DNA of 64,000 bases, taken from positions 3,844,001 to 3,908,000 of the forward strand of contig NZ_CP046507.1 of assembly GCF_009741445.1 (NCBI RefSeq), written 5' to 3'. Of the stretch, positions 55,609 to 64,000 are shown one piece after another (within the stretch, counting starts at the first letter, position 1; every line of letters begins with the position of its first letter). Below the pieces are notes generated by a model. That model was given only the letters and a program-made list of their open reading frames with translations. It was not told the origin of the DNA and made no database searches. This DNA is from Mycobacterium avium subsp. avium (lineage in GTDB: Bacteria; Actinomycetota; Actinomycetes; Mycobacteriales; Mycobacteriaceae). The translations under genes and the position numbers were made by a program.

Positions 55609-56304
55609 TCAGGCCAGCCGGATCAGGCCATAGTCGTAGGCGTGCCGGCGGTAGACCACACAGGGCCGTTCGGTCTGCTTGTCCTGAAAGAGAAAGAAGT
55701 CGTGCCCGACGAGTTCCATTTCGTAGAGCGCGTCGTCGACCGTCATCGGGATGGCCGGGTGCTCCTTGGTGCGCACGATGCGCCCGGGCTCCCGGTCGAG
55801 CTCGGTGTCGGGCTCCACGCCGTCATGGTCGGCCGCCGGCTGCGGCTCGCTGGGCAGCGGCGCGCGCGGGGGCACCGCGGTGGCGGCGGCCAGCGAGACC
55901 GGGGTCTTGTCGCCGTAGTGCACCTTGCGGCGATCCTTGACGCGGCGCAGCCGGTTCTCCAGCTTGTCGACCGCGGACTCGAAGGCGGCGTAGAAGCTGT
56001 CGGCGCAGGCCTCCGCCCGGCTGACGGGGCCGCGGCCGCGGGCGGTGATCTCCACCCGTTGACAGGACTTGCGCTGCCGCCGGTTGGGCGCGTGCTTGAG
56101 TTCGACGTCGAAGAGATAGATCGAGCGGTCGAACCGCTCGAGGCGGGCGAGTTTTTGCGAGACGTACAGACGGTAGTGATCGGGGATTTCTACGTTGCGG
56201 CCCTTGAACACGACTTCGGCGGTGGCCGTCGGTTGGCCTTGCCCGTCGGTGCTGGGCGACGACTGGTCCAGAATCTGACCGGAATCCACGGATAGCCTTG
56301 ACAT
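55609..56304 (-). CDS. hpf: Long-form ribosome hibernation promoting factor
   Basis: The ATG at 56304 (MSRLSVDSGQILDQ) is chosen; 231 aa. N-terminal S30AE domain (AEVVFKGRNVEIPDHYR...LENRLRRVKDRRKVHYGDK) and a C-terminal S30AE_C domain (RTKEHPAIPMTVDDALYEME...YDYGLIRLA). This form dimerises or stabilises stalled ribosomes under stress. Rv3241c position. Confidence 0.92.
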   Translation of the reverse strand: MSRLSVDSGQILDQSSPSTDGQGQPTATAEVVFKGRNVEIPDHYRLYVSQKLARLERFDRSIYLFDVELKHAPNRRQRKSCQRVEITARGRGPVSRAEACADSFYAAFESAVDKLENRLRRVKDRRKVHYGDKTPVSLAAATAVPPRAPLPSEPQPAADHDGVEPDTELDREPGRIVRTKEHPAIPMTVDDALYEMELVGHDFFLFQDKQTERPCVVYRRHAYDYGLIRLA

Positions 56305-56437
56305 ACGTGACAACTCGTTTCTCTTTTCACGTCGCACGCGCCCTGCGTGCCCGGCTGATGTGATGCGCCGACGAGGTGAGAGCGGTTCGAGACTGGCTAC
56401 CGCCGCAGGCTGCCCGCCGGAGCAAGGTGTCGATTAC

Positions 56438-56463
56438 TCACCCCTTCCGCGTGGGTCTCAACC
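56438..56463 (-). promoter_or_regulatory. Possible SigF/SigB-type promoter for hpf
   Basis: On the minus strand, GGTTG (complement of 56459-56463) is 15 bases from GGGTGA (complement of 56438-56443). This is close to the SigF pattern GGTTT-N15-17-GGGTA. It would start an mRNA about 130 nt before the hpf ATG. Confidence 0.4.
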
Positions 56464-56584
56464 TGGAAATATCGCGACCAGTGAGTCGAACCAGAGTCGA
56501 TGATGTTGTCCTCGACGTTAGCTCGTGTTCGGCTTCCGATGCCACTAATTTCGTCGAGCTGTTGCGTGTTCTTCACATCGCGAT

Positions 56585-57226
56585 TCACGCCGCCGCGATC
56601 GCCAGCACGGCGGCGACCCGGGCCCCCGCCGCGTGCAGGACGCGCACCGACTCGCGCGCCGTCGCCCCGGTGGTGACGACGTCGTCGACGACGAGGACGT
56701 CGGCGCCCGGCAGCGGCGCGGGCCGGCCGCGCAGCACCACCCGGCCGGCGATGTTGCGTTCCCGCTCGGCGGTGCCCAGCCCCACCGAGTCGCGGGTGAG
56801 CGCCCGGATCCGCAACATCGGGGCGACGGCGATGTCGGGATGGCGGGCCACCGCGGCGCGCGCCAGCCGGGTGATGGGATCGCCGCCGCGGCGGCGCGCG
56901 GCCGACCGTCGTGTGGGGGCGGGCACGACGATCAGCGGGGTGGCGACGATGCCCCAGCACAGCAGCCGATGCACCGCGACGGCCAGGGCGCCCGCCAGCG
57001 GCGCGACGAGGTCGGCGCGGCCGTGTTCCTTGAGCGCCAGGAGGGCGCGCCGCCGGGTGTTGGCATAGCGGCCGAGCGCGAACACCGGGACGCCTGGGTC
57101 GACGCGCGGGTTCACCACGTGCGGTTCGTCGGGTTTGACGACCAGCTCGGCCGCGCAGGCCGGGCACCAGCGGGTCGCGGGCGCCGCGCAGCCGCCGCAT
57201 TCGGCCGGCAAGAACAGGTCGAGCAT
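56585..57226 (-). CDS. ComF-family phosphoribosyltransferase-like protein
   Basis: 213 aa. Zinc-ribbon pairs CGGC and CPAC at the N-terminus; PRTase motif VLVVDDVVTTGAT. ComF proteins are linked to DNA uptake or competence-like functions. Rv3242c position. In M. tuberculosis Rv3243c follows; here only 66 bp separate it from lpqB. Confidence 0.87.
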   Translation of the reverse strand: MLDLFLPAECGGCAAPATRWCPACAAELVVKPDEPHVVNPRVDPGVPVFALGRYANTRRRALLALKEHGRADLVAPLAGALAVAVHRLLCWGIVATPLIVVPAPTRRSAARRRGGDPITRLARAAVARHPDIAVAPMLRIRALTRDSVGLGTAERERNIAGRVVLRGRPAPLPGADVLVVDDVVTTGATARESVRVLHAAGARVAAVLAIAAA

Positions 57227-57292
57227 GCCGCCAGTGTGGCGGGCGGGGGTGACAGGTGGCGCCCGGCCTTGCGGCCGCGCTGGCGATCGCCG

Positions 57293-59050
57293 CTAGCCCG
57301 GCAGCACCGGCGCGGCGCCGGGCACCGTCAGCCCGGGCACCTCCGACCAGCCCTGCTGGCCGTCCGCCGACGGCGAATACTGCAGCACCCCTTGGGGACC
57401 CGCGACATAGGCGGTGGACGGGTTGGCCACCACCGTCGTCACCGGCATCTGCACACCGTGCGGCGGGGCGTCGGAGTTGACCCCGTCGAGGTTGACGTAG
57501 GAGACCGGGTGGCTGGGGTCGGTGCGGGTCACCACGATGTCGTCGCCGGTGCGCCAGGACAGCGACACCACCGAATTGCCCAGCCCGAAACCGAGCCGGC
57601 GCGGATACGTCAGGGCGTACTGGCCGGCCTGGGTCTGCTCGACGCTGGCCAGGATCACCTGGCCGCCGATCACCATCGCGGCGCGGGTGCTGTCCCGGGA
57701 CAGCTGCAGGTCGGTGATCGGCCCCGGGAACCGGGTGGCCACCGCCACCGAGTCCACCGGCAGCCGGGCGGGCTGCCCGGACGCCGGCTCCTGAATTGCC
57801 CGCAGCACGTTGTTGCCGTCGACCACCACCCAGACCACGTCGTCCAGCGACCAGGTGGGCCGCGACAGGCTGTGCCCGTCGGCGGACTGCACCGCCTCGG
57901 CGCCCAGATCACCGATCCACAACGAGGCCGCCATGTCCGGGGCGCCGCGGTGCAGCGTCACCACCGACGCCACCTGGCGGCCGTTGCGCGACAGCGCGGC
58001 GCCGGTCTGATCGCCCATCCGCCCGAACGCCCCGGGCACCACGACGGTGTGCTGCCCGTCCAGCGACACCAGTGACCCGTTCACCAGGGCATGCAGCCCG
58101 GCACCCGCTCCGTCGGCGACGCCGGGGTCGGTGGCGGCCACGTCGGAGGTGGTCCAGCCGTCGCGGAACCGGTCGTCCAGCGGCGCGCCGTCGGCGTTTA
58201 TCACGTACGGGCCCCGGATGTCGGCCCGGGCCAGGGTCCAAATGATCTGTGCCGCAACCAATTGCCTGCTGTGCGGATCGGTGGTGGACAGCTTCTCCAG
58301 GTCGATGCGCGCGCCGCCGTAGCCCCGTCCGATCCCGCTCTTGCCGCCGTCGGCCCGGGTCACCGGCCCGCGCAACCGCAGCGGCGGGGCCAGCAGATTG
58401 CGCACCGTGTGCGCCATCTCGGGCCGCGGCCCGGCGATCAGCTTGGAGACCAGCTCGGTGGCCAGCTGATCGTGGTCGGGCACCGCGACGTAGCGCGGAT
58501 CGGGCACCACGGTCTTGCCGGTCGGGTCGGCGAAATACAGCGTGTTGCGCTTGTAGGTGGCCTGGAACTGCTGCCAGTCCAGGAAGACCCCGTTGGGCAG
58601 GCGGTCGATCCGCCAGCCGCCGGAGGTCTTGACCAACTCGATCGGCCCCGGGTCGGGCAGCACCCCCTCGGCGGTCTCGAACACCCCCATGTCCGACAGC
58701 GAACCCAGAATGTCGGCCCGCATGGTCGCCGAAACACGTTCGGCCGCACGGGTTTCCACGAACACGACGTGGTCAATCAGCAGCGCGCTGCCGGCGTCGT
58801 CCCAGGCGTTGGACGCCGACTGGGTGAGGAACTGGCGCGCCGCCAGATGCCGGTTCGCGGGATCGGCTGTGGCCTTGAGGAATTCGCGCAGCAACACGTC
58901 GGGGTCCATGCCCGGGGTGGGCTTGGGCAGGTTCGACGGCGCCGGCCGCTCGACGGTGCCGATGGCTTGCGGCGCCGACGAACTGGGCACCCCGGCGCAG
59001 CCGGCGAGCAGCACGGCCAGCATCAGCAGGCCCAGGAGCTTACGCCCCAT
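57293..59050 (-). CDS. lpqB: LpqB lipoprotein, MtrAB partner
   Basis: ATG at 59050 ([18 protein letters not shown]) overlaps the mtrB stop by one base (TGATG). Lipobox LLAGC puts the acylated Cys at residue 18; 585 aa. GerMN-like N-terminal and beta-propeller C-terminal parts. LpqB binds MtrB's extracellular sensor and modulates MtrAB. Rv3244c position. Confidence 0.93.
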   Translation of the reverse strand: MGRKLLGLLMLAVLLAGCAGVPSSSAPQAIGTVERPAPSNLPKPTPGMDPDVLLREFLKATADPANRHLAARQFLTQSASNAWDDAGSALLIDHVVFVETRAAERVSATMRADILGSLSDMGVFETAEGVLPDPGPIELVKTSGGWRIDRLPNGVFLDWQQFQATYKRNTLYFADPTGKTVVPDPRYVAVPDHDQLATELVSKLIAGPRPEMAHTVRNLLAPPLRLRGPVTRADGGKSGIGRGYGGARIDLEKLSTTDPHSRQLVAAQIIWTLARADIRGPYVINADGAPLDDRFRDGWTTSDVAATDPGVADGAGAGLHALVNGSLVSLDGQHTVVVPGAFGRMGDQTGAALSRNGRQVASVVTLHRGAPDMAASLWIGDLGAEAVQSADGHSLSRPTWSLDDVVWVVVDGNNVLRAIQEPASGQPARLPVDSVAVATRFPGPITDLQLSRDSTRAAMVIGGQVILASVEQTQAGQYALTYPRRLGFGLGNSVVSLSWRTGDDIVVTRTDPSHPVSYVNLDGVNSDAPPHGVQMPVTTVVANPSTAYVAGPQGVLQYSPSADGQQGWSEVPGLTVPGAAPVLPG

Positions 59051-60747
59051 CACAGCGACCTTTCGGCGTGCTCGCGTTGGCGCGCACGGTCTTTCGCGTG
59101 TTGCGGGCCGGTCGACGGGGACTGCCCACCGGACGGGGACGGCTGCGGGATCGGCTTCATCGGCAGCGGGCTGGTGGTCACCTTGTGGCCGCGGACCAGC
59201 GGCAGGGTGAGCCGGAAGCACGAGCCGACGCCCGGTTCGCCCCACGCCTCCAGCCGGCCCTGGTGCAGCCGGGCGTCCTCGATGCTGATCGCCAGGCCCA
59301 GGCCGGTGCCGCCGGAGCGGCGCACCCGCGACGGGTCCGCCCGCCAGAACCGGCTGAACACCAGCTTCTCCTCGCCGGGTCGCAACCCCACCCCGTAGTC
59401 GCGGACGGTGACCGCGACGGTGTCCTCGTCGGCGGCCATCCGGATCTTGACCGGCTTGTGCTCGGCGTGGTCGATGGCGTTGGCGATCAGGTTGCGCAAG
59501 ATCCGCTCCACCCGGCGGGTGTCGACCTCGGCGATGACCTCCTCGGCCGGCAGCTCCACCTGTAGTTCGATGCCGGCATCCTCGGCCAGATGCCCCACGT
59601 TGCTCAGCGCGCTCTGCACCGTGCTGCGCAGGTCGACGGCCTCGACGGACAGCTCGGCGACCCCGGCGTCATGCCGGGAGATCTCCAGCAGGTCGTTGAG
59701 CAGCGACTCGAACCGGTCCAGCTCGTTGACCATCAGCTCGGTGGAGCGCGCCAGCGTCGGATCGAGGTCGGCGCTGTGGTCGTAGATCAGGTCGGCGGCC
59801 ATGCGCACCGTGGTCAGCGGGGTGCGCAGCTCGTGGCTCACGTCGGAAGTGAAGCGGCGCTGCAGGTTTCCGAACTCCTCCAGTTGGGTGATCTGCCGCG
59901 ACAGGCTCTCGGCCATGTCGTTGAACGACATCGCCAGCCGGGCCATGTCGTCCTCGCCGCGCACCGGCATCCGCTCGGACAGATGCCCCTCGGCGAACCG
60001 TTCGGCGATGCGCGATGCCGAACGCACCGGCACCACCACCTGCCGCGACACCAGCAGCGCGATCCCGGCCAGCAGCACCAGCAGCACGGCGCCCCCGGTG
60101 ATCATAGTGCCGCGCACCAGCTGGATGGTGGCCTGTTCGTTCTTCAGCGGGAAGATCAGGTACAGCTCCAGGTTGGCCACTTGGGAAGAGGCCGGGCTGC
60201 CGACGATCAGCGCCGGCCCGGAGAACCCGTCGGTGTGCACGGTGGCGTACTGGTAGGACGCCTGCCCGGCCTTGACGAAGCCCCGCAGCGAAGCGGGCAC
60301 CTGATCGACGGGGCCGGCCGTGGTGGCCGCGCGTGGGCCGTCGCCGGGCACCATCAGCACGGCGTCGAAGGTGCCGGCCGTCCCCGCCCCCGAGGCTGAA
60401 TCGGTCTTAGATGTCAGCGTGTTGCGGGCCAGCTGCAGGCTGCTGTCCAGCGAGCGCGCCTCTTCGCCGTTGACGATCCCGCCGACCGTGGTGCGGGCCC
60501 GCTCGATCTGCTCGATGGCGGCCTTCACCTTGACGTCGAGCACGCGATTGGTGACCTGGGACGTCAGCACGAAGCCCAGCGCCAGGATGACCGCCAGGGA
60601 CAGCCCCAGGGTCAGCGCCACCACACGCAGCTGCAGCGAGCGCCGCCAGGCCGTGCCCACCGCCCGGCTCACCGCGCCCATGCCGCGAGTCATCGGACCG
60701 GAGCGCCCCCAGCGGCTCCGCGTACGTCGCCGGGAGCCCCACATCAT
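59050..60747 (-). CDS. mtrB: MtrB sensor histidine kinase
   Basis: ATG at 60747 aligns with M. tuberculosis MtrB; TTG at 60750 is an alternative. 565 aa. Two spans ([19 protein letters not shown] and [17 protein letters not shown]) bracket an extracellular sensor. HAMP ([18 protein letters not shown]), HisKA with SHELRTPLT, HATPase ([22 protein letters not shown]). A proline-rich C-tail is present. Senses cell-division/septal signals. Operon mtrA-mtrB-lpqB. Confidence 0.96.
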   Translation of the reverse strand: MMWGSRRRTRSRWGRSGPMTRGMGAVSRAVGTAWRRSLQLRVVALTLGLSLAVILALGFVLTSQVTNRVLDVKVKAAIEQIERARTTVGGIVNGEEARSLDSSLQLARNTLTSKTDSASGAGTAGTFDAVLMVPGDGPRAATTAGPVDQVPASLRGFVKAGQASYQYATVHTDGFSGPALIVGSPASSQVANLELYLIFPLKNEQATIQLVRGTMITGGAVLLVLLAGIALLVSRQVVVPVRSASRIAERFAEGHLSERMPVRGEDDMARLAMSFNDMAESLSRQITQLEEFGNLQRRFTSDVSHELRTPLTTVRMAADLIYDHSADLDPTLARSTELMVNELDRFESLLNDLLEISRHDAGVAELSVEAVDLRSTVQSALSNVGHLAEDAGIELQVELPAEEVIAEVDTRRVERILRNLIANAIDHAEHKPVKIRMAADEDTVAVTVRDYGVGLRPGEEKLVFSRFWRADPSRVRRSGGTGLGLAISIEDARLHQGRLEAWGEPGVGSCFRLTLPLVRGHKVTTSPLPMKPIPQPSPSGGQSPSTGPQHAKDRARQREHAERSL

Positions 60748-60805
60748 CAATGACGCCGCTCCTCAGCATCACTCCGTTCTGCATCTTCGCCGGCGCAGCC
60801 GGCGA

Positions 60806-61492
60806 TCACGGAGGTCCGGCCTTGTAACCCACTCCTCGAACGGTCAACACCACGGTCGGGTTCTCAGGGTCTTTCTCGACCTTGGCCCGCAGACGCTGGA
60901 CGTGCACGTTCACCAGGCGGGTGTCCGCCGGGTGCCGATAGCCCCACACCTGTTCGAGCAGCACATCACGAGTAAACACCTGCCGCGGTTTGCGCGCCAA
61001 CGCCACCAGCAGGTCGAATTCCAGCGGGGTCAACGAGATCTGCTCGCCGTTGCGGGTGACCTTGTGCGCCGGCACGTCGATCTCCACGTCGGCGATGGAC
61101 AGCATCTCGGCGGGTTCGTCGTCGTTGCGGCGCAGCCGCGCCCGCACCCGGGCCACCAGCTCCTTGGGCTTGAACGGCTTCATGATGTAGTCGTCGGCGC
61201 CCGACTCGAGGCCCAGGACCACGTCGACGGTGTCGGTCTTGGCGGTCAGCATCACGATCGGCACGCCGGAGTCGGCGCGCAGCACCCGGCACACGTCGAT
61301 GCCGTTCATGCCCGGCAGCATCAGGTCCAACAGGACCAGGTCGGGGCGCAGCTCGCGCACCGCGGTCAGGGCCTGGGTGCCGTCACCGATGACCGCAGTG
61401 TCGAAACCCTCCCCACGCAGCACGATGGTGAGCATCTCGGCGAGCGAAGCGTCGTCATCGACGACGAGAATCCTTTGCCTCATGGAGTCCAT
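60806..61492 (-). CDS. mtrA: MtrA response regulator
   Basis: ATG at 61492 (MDSMRQRILVVDDDASL); 228 aa. Receiver with phospho-acceptor Asp56 (LLDLMLPGMNG) and OmpR-type winged helix (QVWGYRHPADTRLVNVHVQRLRAKVE). It is, as far as I remember, one residue from M. tuberculosis MtrA (Rv3246c). Essential regulator of division and cell-wall genes. Confidence 0.97.
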   Translation of the reverse strand: MDSMRQRILVVDDDASLAEMLTIVLRGEGFDTAVIGDGTQALTAVRELRPDLVLLDLMLPGMNGIDVCRVLRADSGVPIVMLTAKTDTVDVVLGLESGADDYIMKPFKPKELVARVRARLRRNDDEPAEMLSIADVEIDVPAHKVTRNGEQISLTPLEFDLLVALARKPRQVFTRDVLLEQVWGYRHPADTRLVNVHVQRLRAKVEKDPENPTVVLTVRGVGYKAGPP

Positions 61493-61572
61493 GGTGTCAC
61501 CAGATCGGGACAAAATTGGGGCGCCACACGGGCGTTTCTTCTCGGATACGGCCGAATCGTGACAAATCTGTG

Positions 61573-62205
61573 CTATTCGGCCGCCAAATCGGCGGCCAGC
61601 CGGGCCGGGTCGACGTCCGCGTCGACGACCCGCCAGGCACCGCCCCAGCCCGCGGCGGCCAGCTGCGCGTACACCGCGCCGGTGCGTTGCTGCAGCCCGT
61701 CGTCGCGTTCGTAGCTGTCCCGCGCGCGGCCCGGATCGGACTCGGCCCGGCTGCGCGCGCGCTCGGCGGCCAGCTCGGCCGAGACCGCCAGCAGCACCTG
61801 CCGGTCGGGTGCGGGCAGTTTCAGCCGCCCGTACTCCAGGGTGTGCACCCAGGCGACCGCGGGCCCGTCGGCGTCCTGGTGCAGGCGCGCGGCGGTGTAG
61901 GCCGCGTTGGAGGCGACGTAGCGGTCCATGATCACCACGTCGTGGTCGCGGCGCAGGCCCTCGATGTCGCCGACGGCCGCGGCCCGGTCCAGCGCGAAGA
62001 GCATCGCCATCGCGTACACCGACGACGCCAGGTCGCCGTGCTCGCCGTGCAGCGCCTCGGCCGCGATGTCGGCGGTCACCGAGCGCCCGTACCGCGGGAA
62101 GGCCAGCGTGGCCACCGACTGTCCCGCCGCCTCGAAGGCCTTGCGCAGACCCTCGGCCAGTGTCCGCTTGCCGGCGCCGTCGACGCCCTCGATCGCGATC
62201 AGCAC
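61573..62205 (-). CDS. tmk: Thymidylate kinase
   Basis: 210 aa. P-loop GVDGAGKRTL (residues 7-16), the DRY motif DRYVASNAAY, and a LID-like ARDSYERDDGLQ segment. Makes dTDP from dTMP for DNA synthesis. Rv3247c position. A 79-bp gap to mtrA. Confidence 0.92.
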   Translation of the reverse strand: MLIAIEGVDGAGKRTLAEGLRKAFEAAGQSVATLAFPRYGRSVTADIAAEALHGEHGDLASSVYAMAMLFALDRAAAVGDIEGLRRDHDVVIMDRYVASNAAYTAARLHQDADGPAVAWVHTLEYGRLKLPAPDRQVLLAVSAELAAERARSRAESDPGRARDSYERDDGLQQRTGAVYAQLAAAGWGGAWRVVDADVDPARLAADLAAE

Positions 62206-62224
62206 GGCGCGAGCCTATCGGGCC

Positions 62225-62284
62225 GCCGAGCGTGAAGTTATCTTCACGCTCGGCGCCGAACGTGAACCTAAGTTCACGCTCGGG
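62225..62284. repeat. Two abutting ~30-bp palindromes between sahH and tmk
   Basis: Palindrome 1 at 62225-62254 (GCCGAGCGTGAAG ... CTTCACGCTCGGC) and a diverged copy at 62255-62284 (GCCGAACGTGAAC ... GTTCACGCTCGGGC). Same paired design as at 52477-52534. Sits between two minus-strand genes. Confidence 0.9.
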
Positions 62285-62321
62285 CCGCCGGCGCTGTGGC
62301 CGCCGGCGCCCGGCAGCGCGC

Positions 62322-63812
<1,491 letters not shown>

Positions 63813-63920
63813 GGGTTCTCTTCCTGTTCCTGCCGTCCGGGGATCACTGGGTAATTAGCTTAGGTATGTTCTTGCGCCACTGTAGTCGCGGGTCGGCGCC
63901 CCGCCGCGGCCAGGGAACGC

Positions 63921-64000
63921 TCACCCGACGTTGACGACGCCGTGCCGCTCGGCGAACGGCGTCATCAACCGGGCCAGATCGGCGGCCACGTCGTGGTCGG
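63921..64000 (-). CDS. C-terminal end of next gene (TetR of Rv3249c position, inferred)
   Basis: The last 26 codons of a frame entering from the right edge read DHDVAADLARLMTPFAERHG and end VVNVG-stop. By synteny it is Rv3249c, a TetR regulator next to the rubredoxin/alkB genes. The sequence alone is too short to confirm the family. Confidence 0.55.
   Translation of the reverse strand, partial: DHDVAADLARLMTPFAERHGVVNVG

Noticed and set aside
57227-57292. Missing gene between comF and lpqB (Rv3243c equivalent)
   Set aside because: The gap is only 66 bp, so there is no room for it. Absence is noted but not a feature.
63813-63920. SAH riboswitch before sahH
   Set aside because: The 108-nt leader region shows no pseudoknot-like arms that I could identify, and an ordinary ribosome site and A/T-rich promoter-like stretch explain it.

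Overview
The window is very GC-rich, densely coded actinobacterial chromosome. It is recognisably a slow-growing mycobacterium. The gene order follows the Mycobacterium tuberculosis segment Rv3202c to Rv3249c almost gene for gene, and several products (MtrA, SigH, WhiB1, SecA1) are nearly identical to the M. tuberculosis proteins as I remember them. The accessory genes, an IS110-family element and a 13E12-type HNH gene point to a Mycobacterium avium complex or closely related species. The species call is inference. I see no rRNA, tRNA or CRISPR.

Layout. 1-21 kb is core: adnA (cut by the window edge), lipV, an alkyltransferase-like protein, moeZ, a DUF3152 zincin-like protein, fasR, rhlE, an orphan parA, gpm2-entC-GNAT, a divergent promoter carrying a 58-bp MIRU-like repeat, a lipid kinase, whiB1, pdtaS, a biotinyl protein (TB7.3), a 24-residue ribosomal protein gene (bL37 type), and rshA-sigH. 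21-28 kb is accessory: a tightly overlapping minus-strand operon of alcohol dehydrogenase, sulfotransferase, SDR and alkylsulfatase-like hydrolase, facing an SDR-TetR pair across a promoter with a perfect inverted repeat. 28.3-31.4 kb holds an IS110-family element with a probable bridge-RNA region and a 13E12 HNH gene. 31.4-34.6 kb returns to core (SRAP, aroA, rsgA). 34.6-41.1 kb is a second accessory block: HxlR regulator, thiolase, a frameshifted DUF302 gene, two di-iron-type proteins, a polytopic membrane protein and two TetR regulators, with three conspicuous operator-like palindromes.

41.2-64 kb is core again: the DesA3 desaturase and its reductase, each with a matching double TACG-N4-CGTA site; ppk2; an unsplit WS/DGAT; a KefB-type antiporter and its RCK subunit; an MddA-like methyltransferase; then an accessory HD-GYP/LuxR fusion; then secA1, hpf, comF, lpqB-mtrB-mtrA, tmk and sahH. 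The last bases encode the C-terminus of the next gene.

Themes. Redox and thiol stress control (sigH/rshA, whiB1, moeZ), cell-envelope and division signalling (mtrAB-lpqB), lipid metabolism (fasR, desA3, WS/DGAT, thiolase, SDRs) and polyphosphate metabolism (ppk2) dominate. Many divergent promoters carry tandem or inverted repeats, and paired palindromes recur in intergenic gaps near secA1 and sahH.
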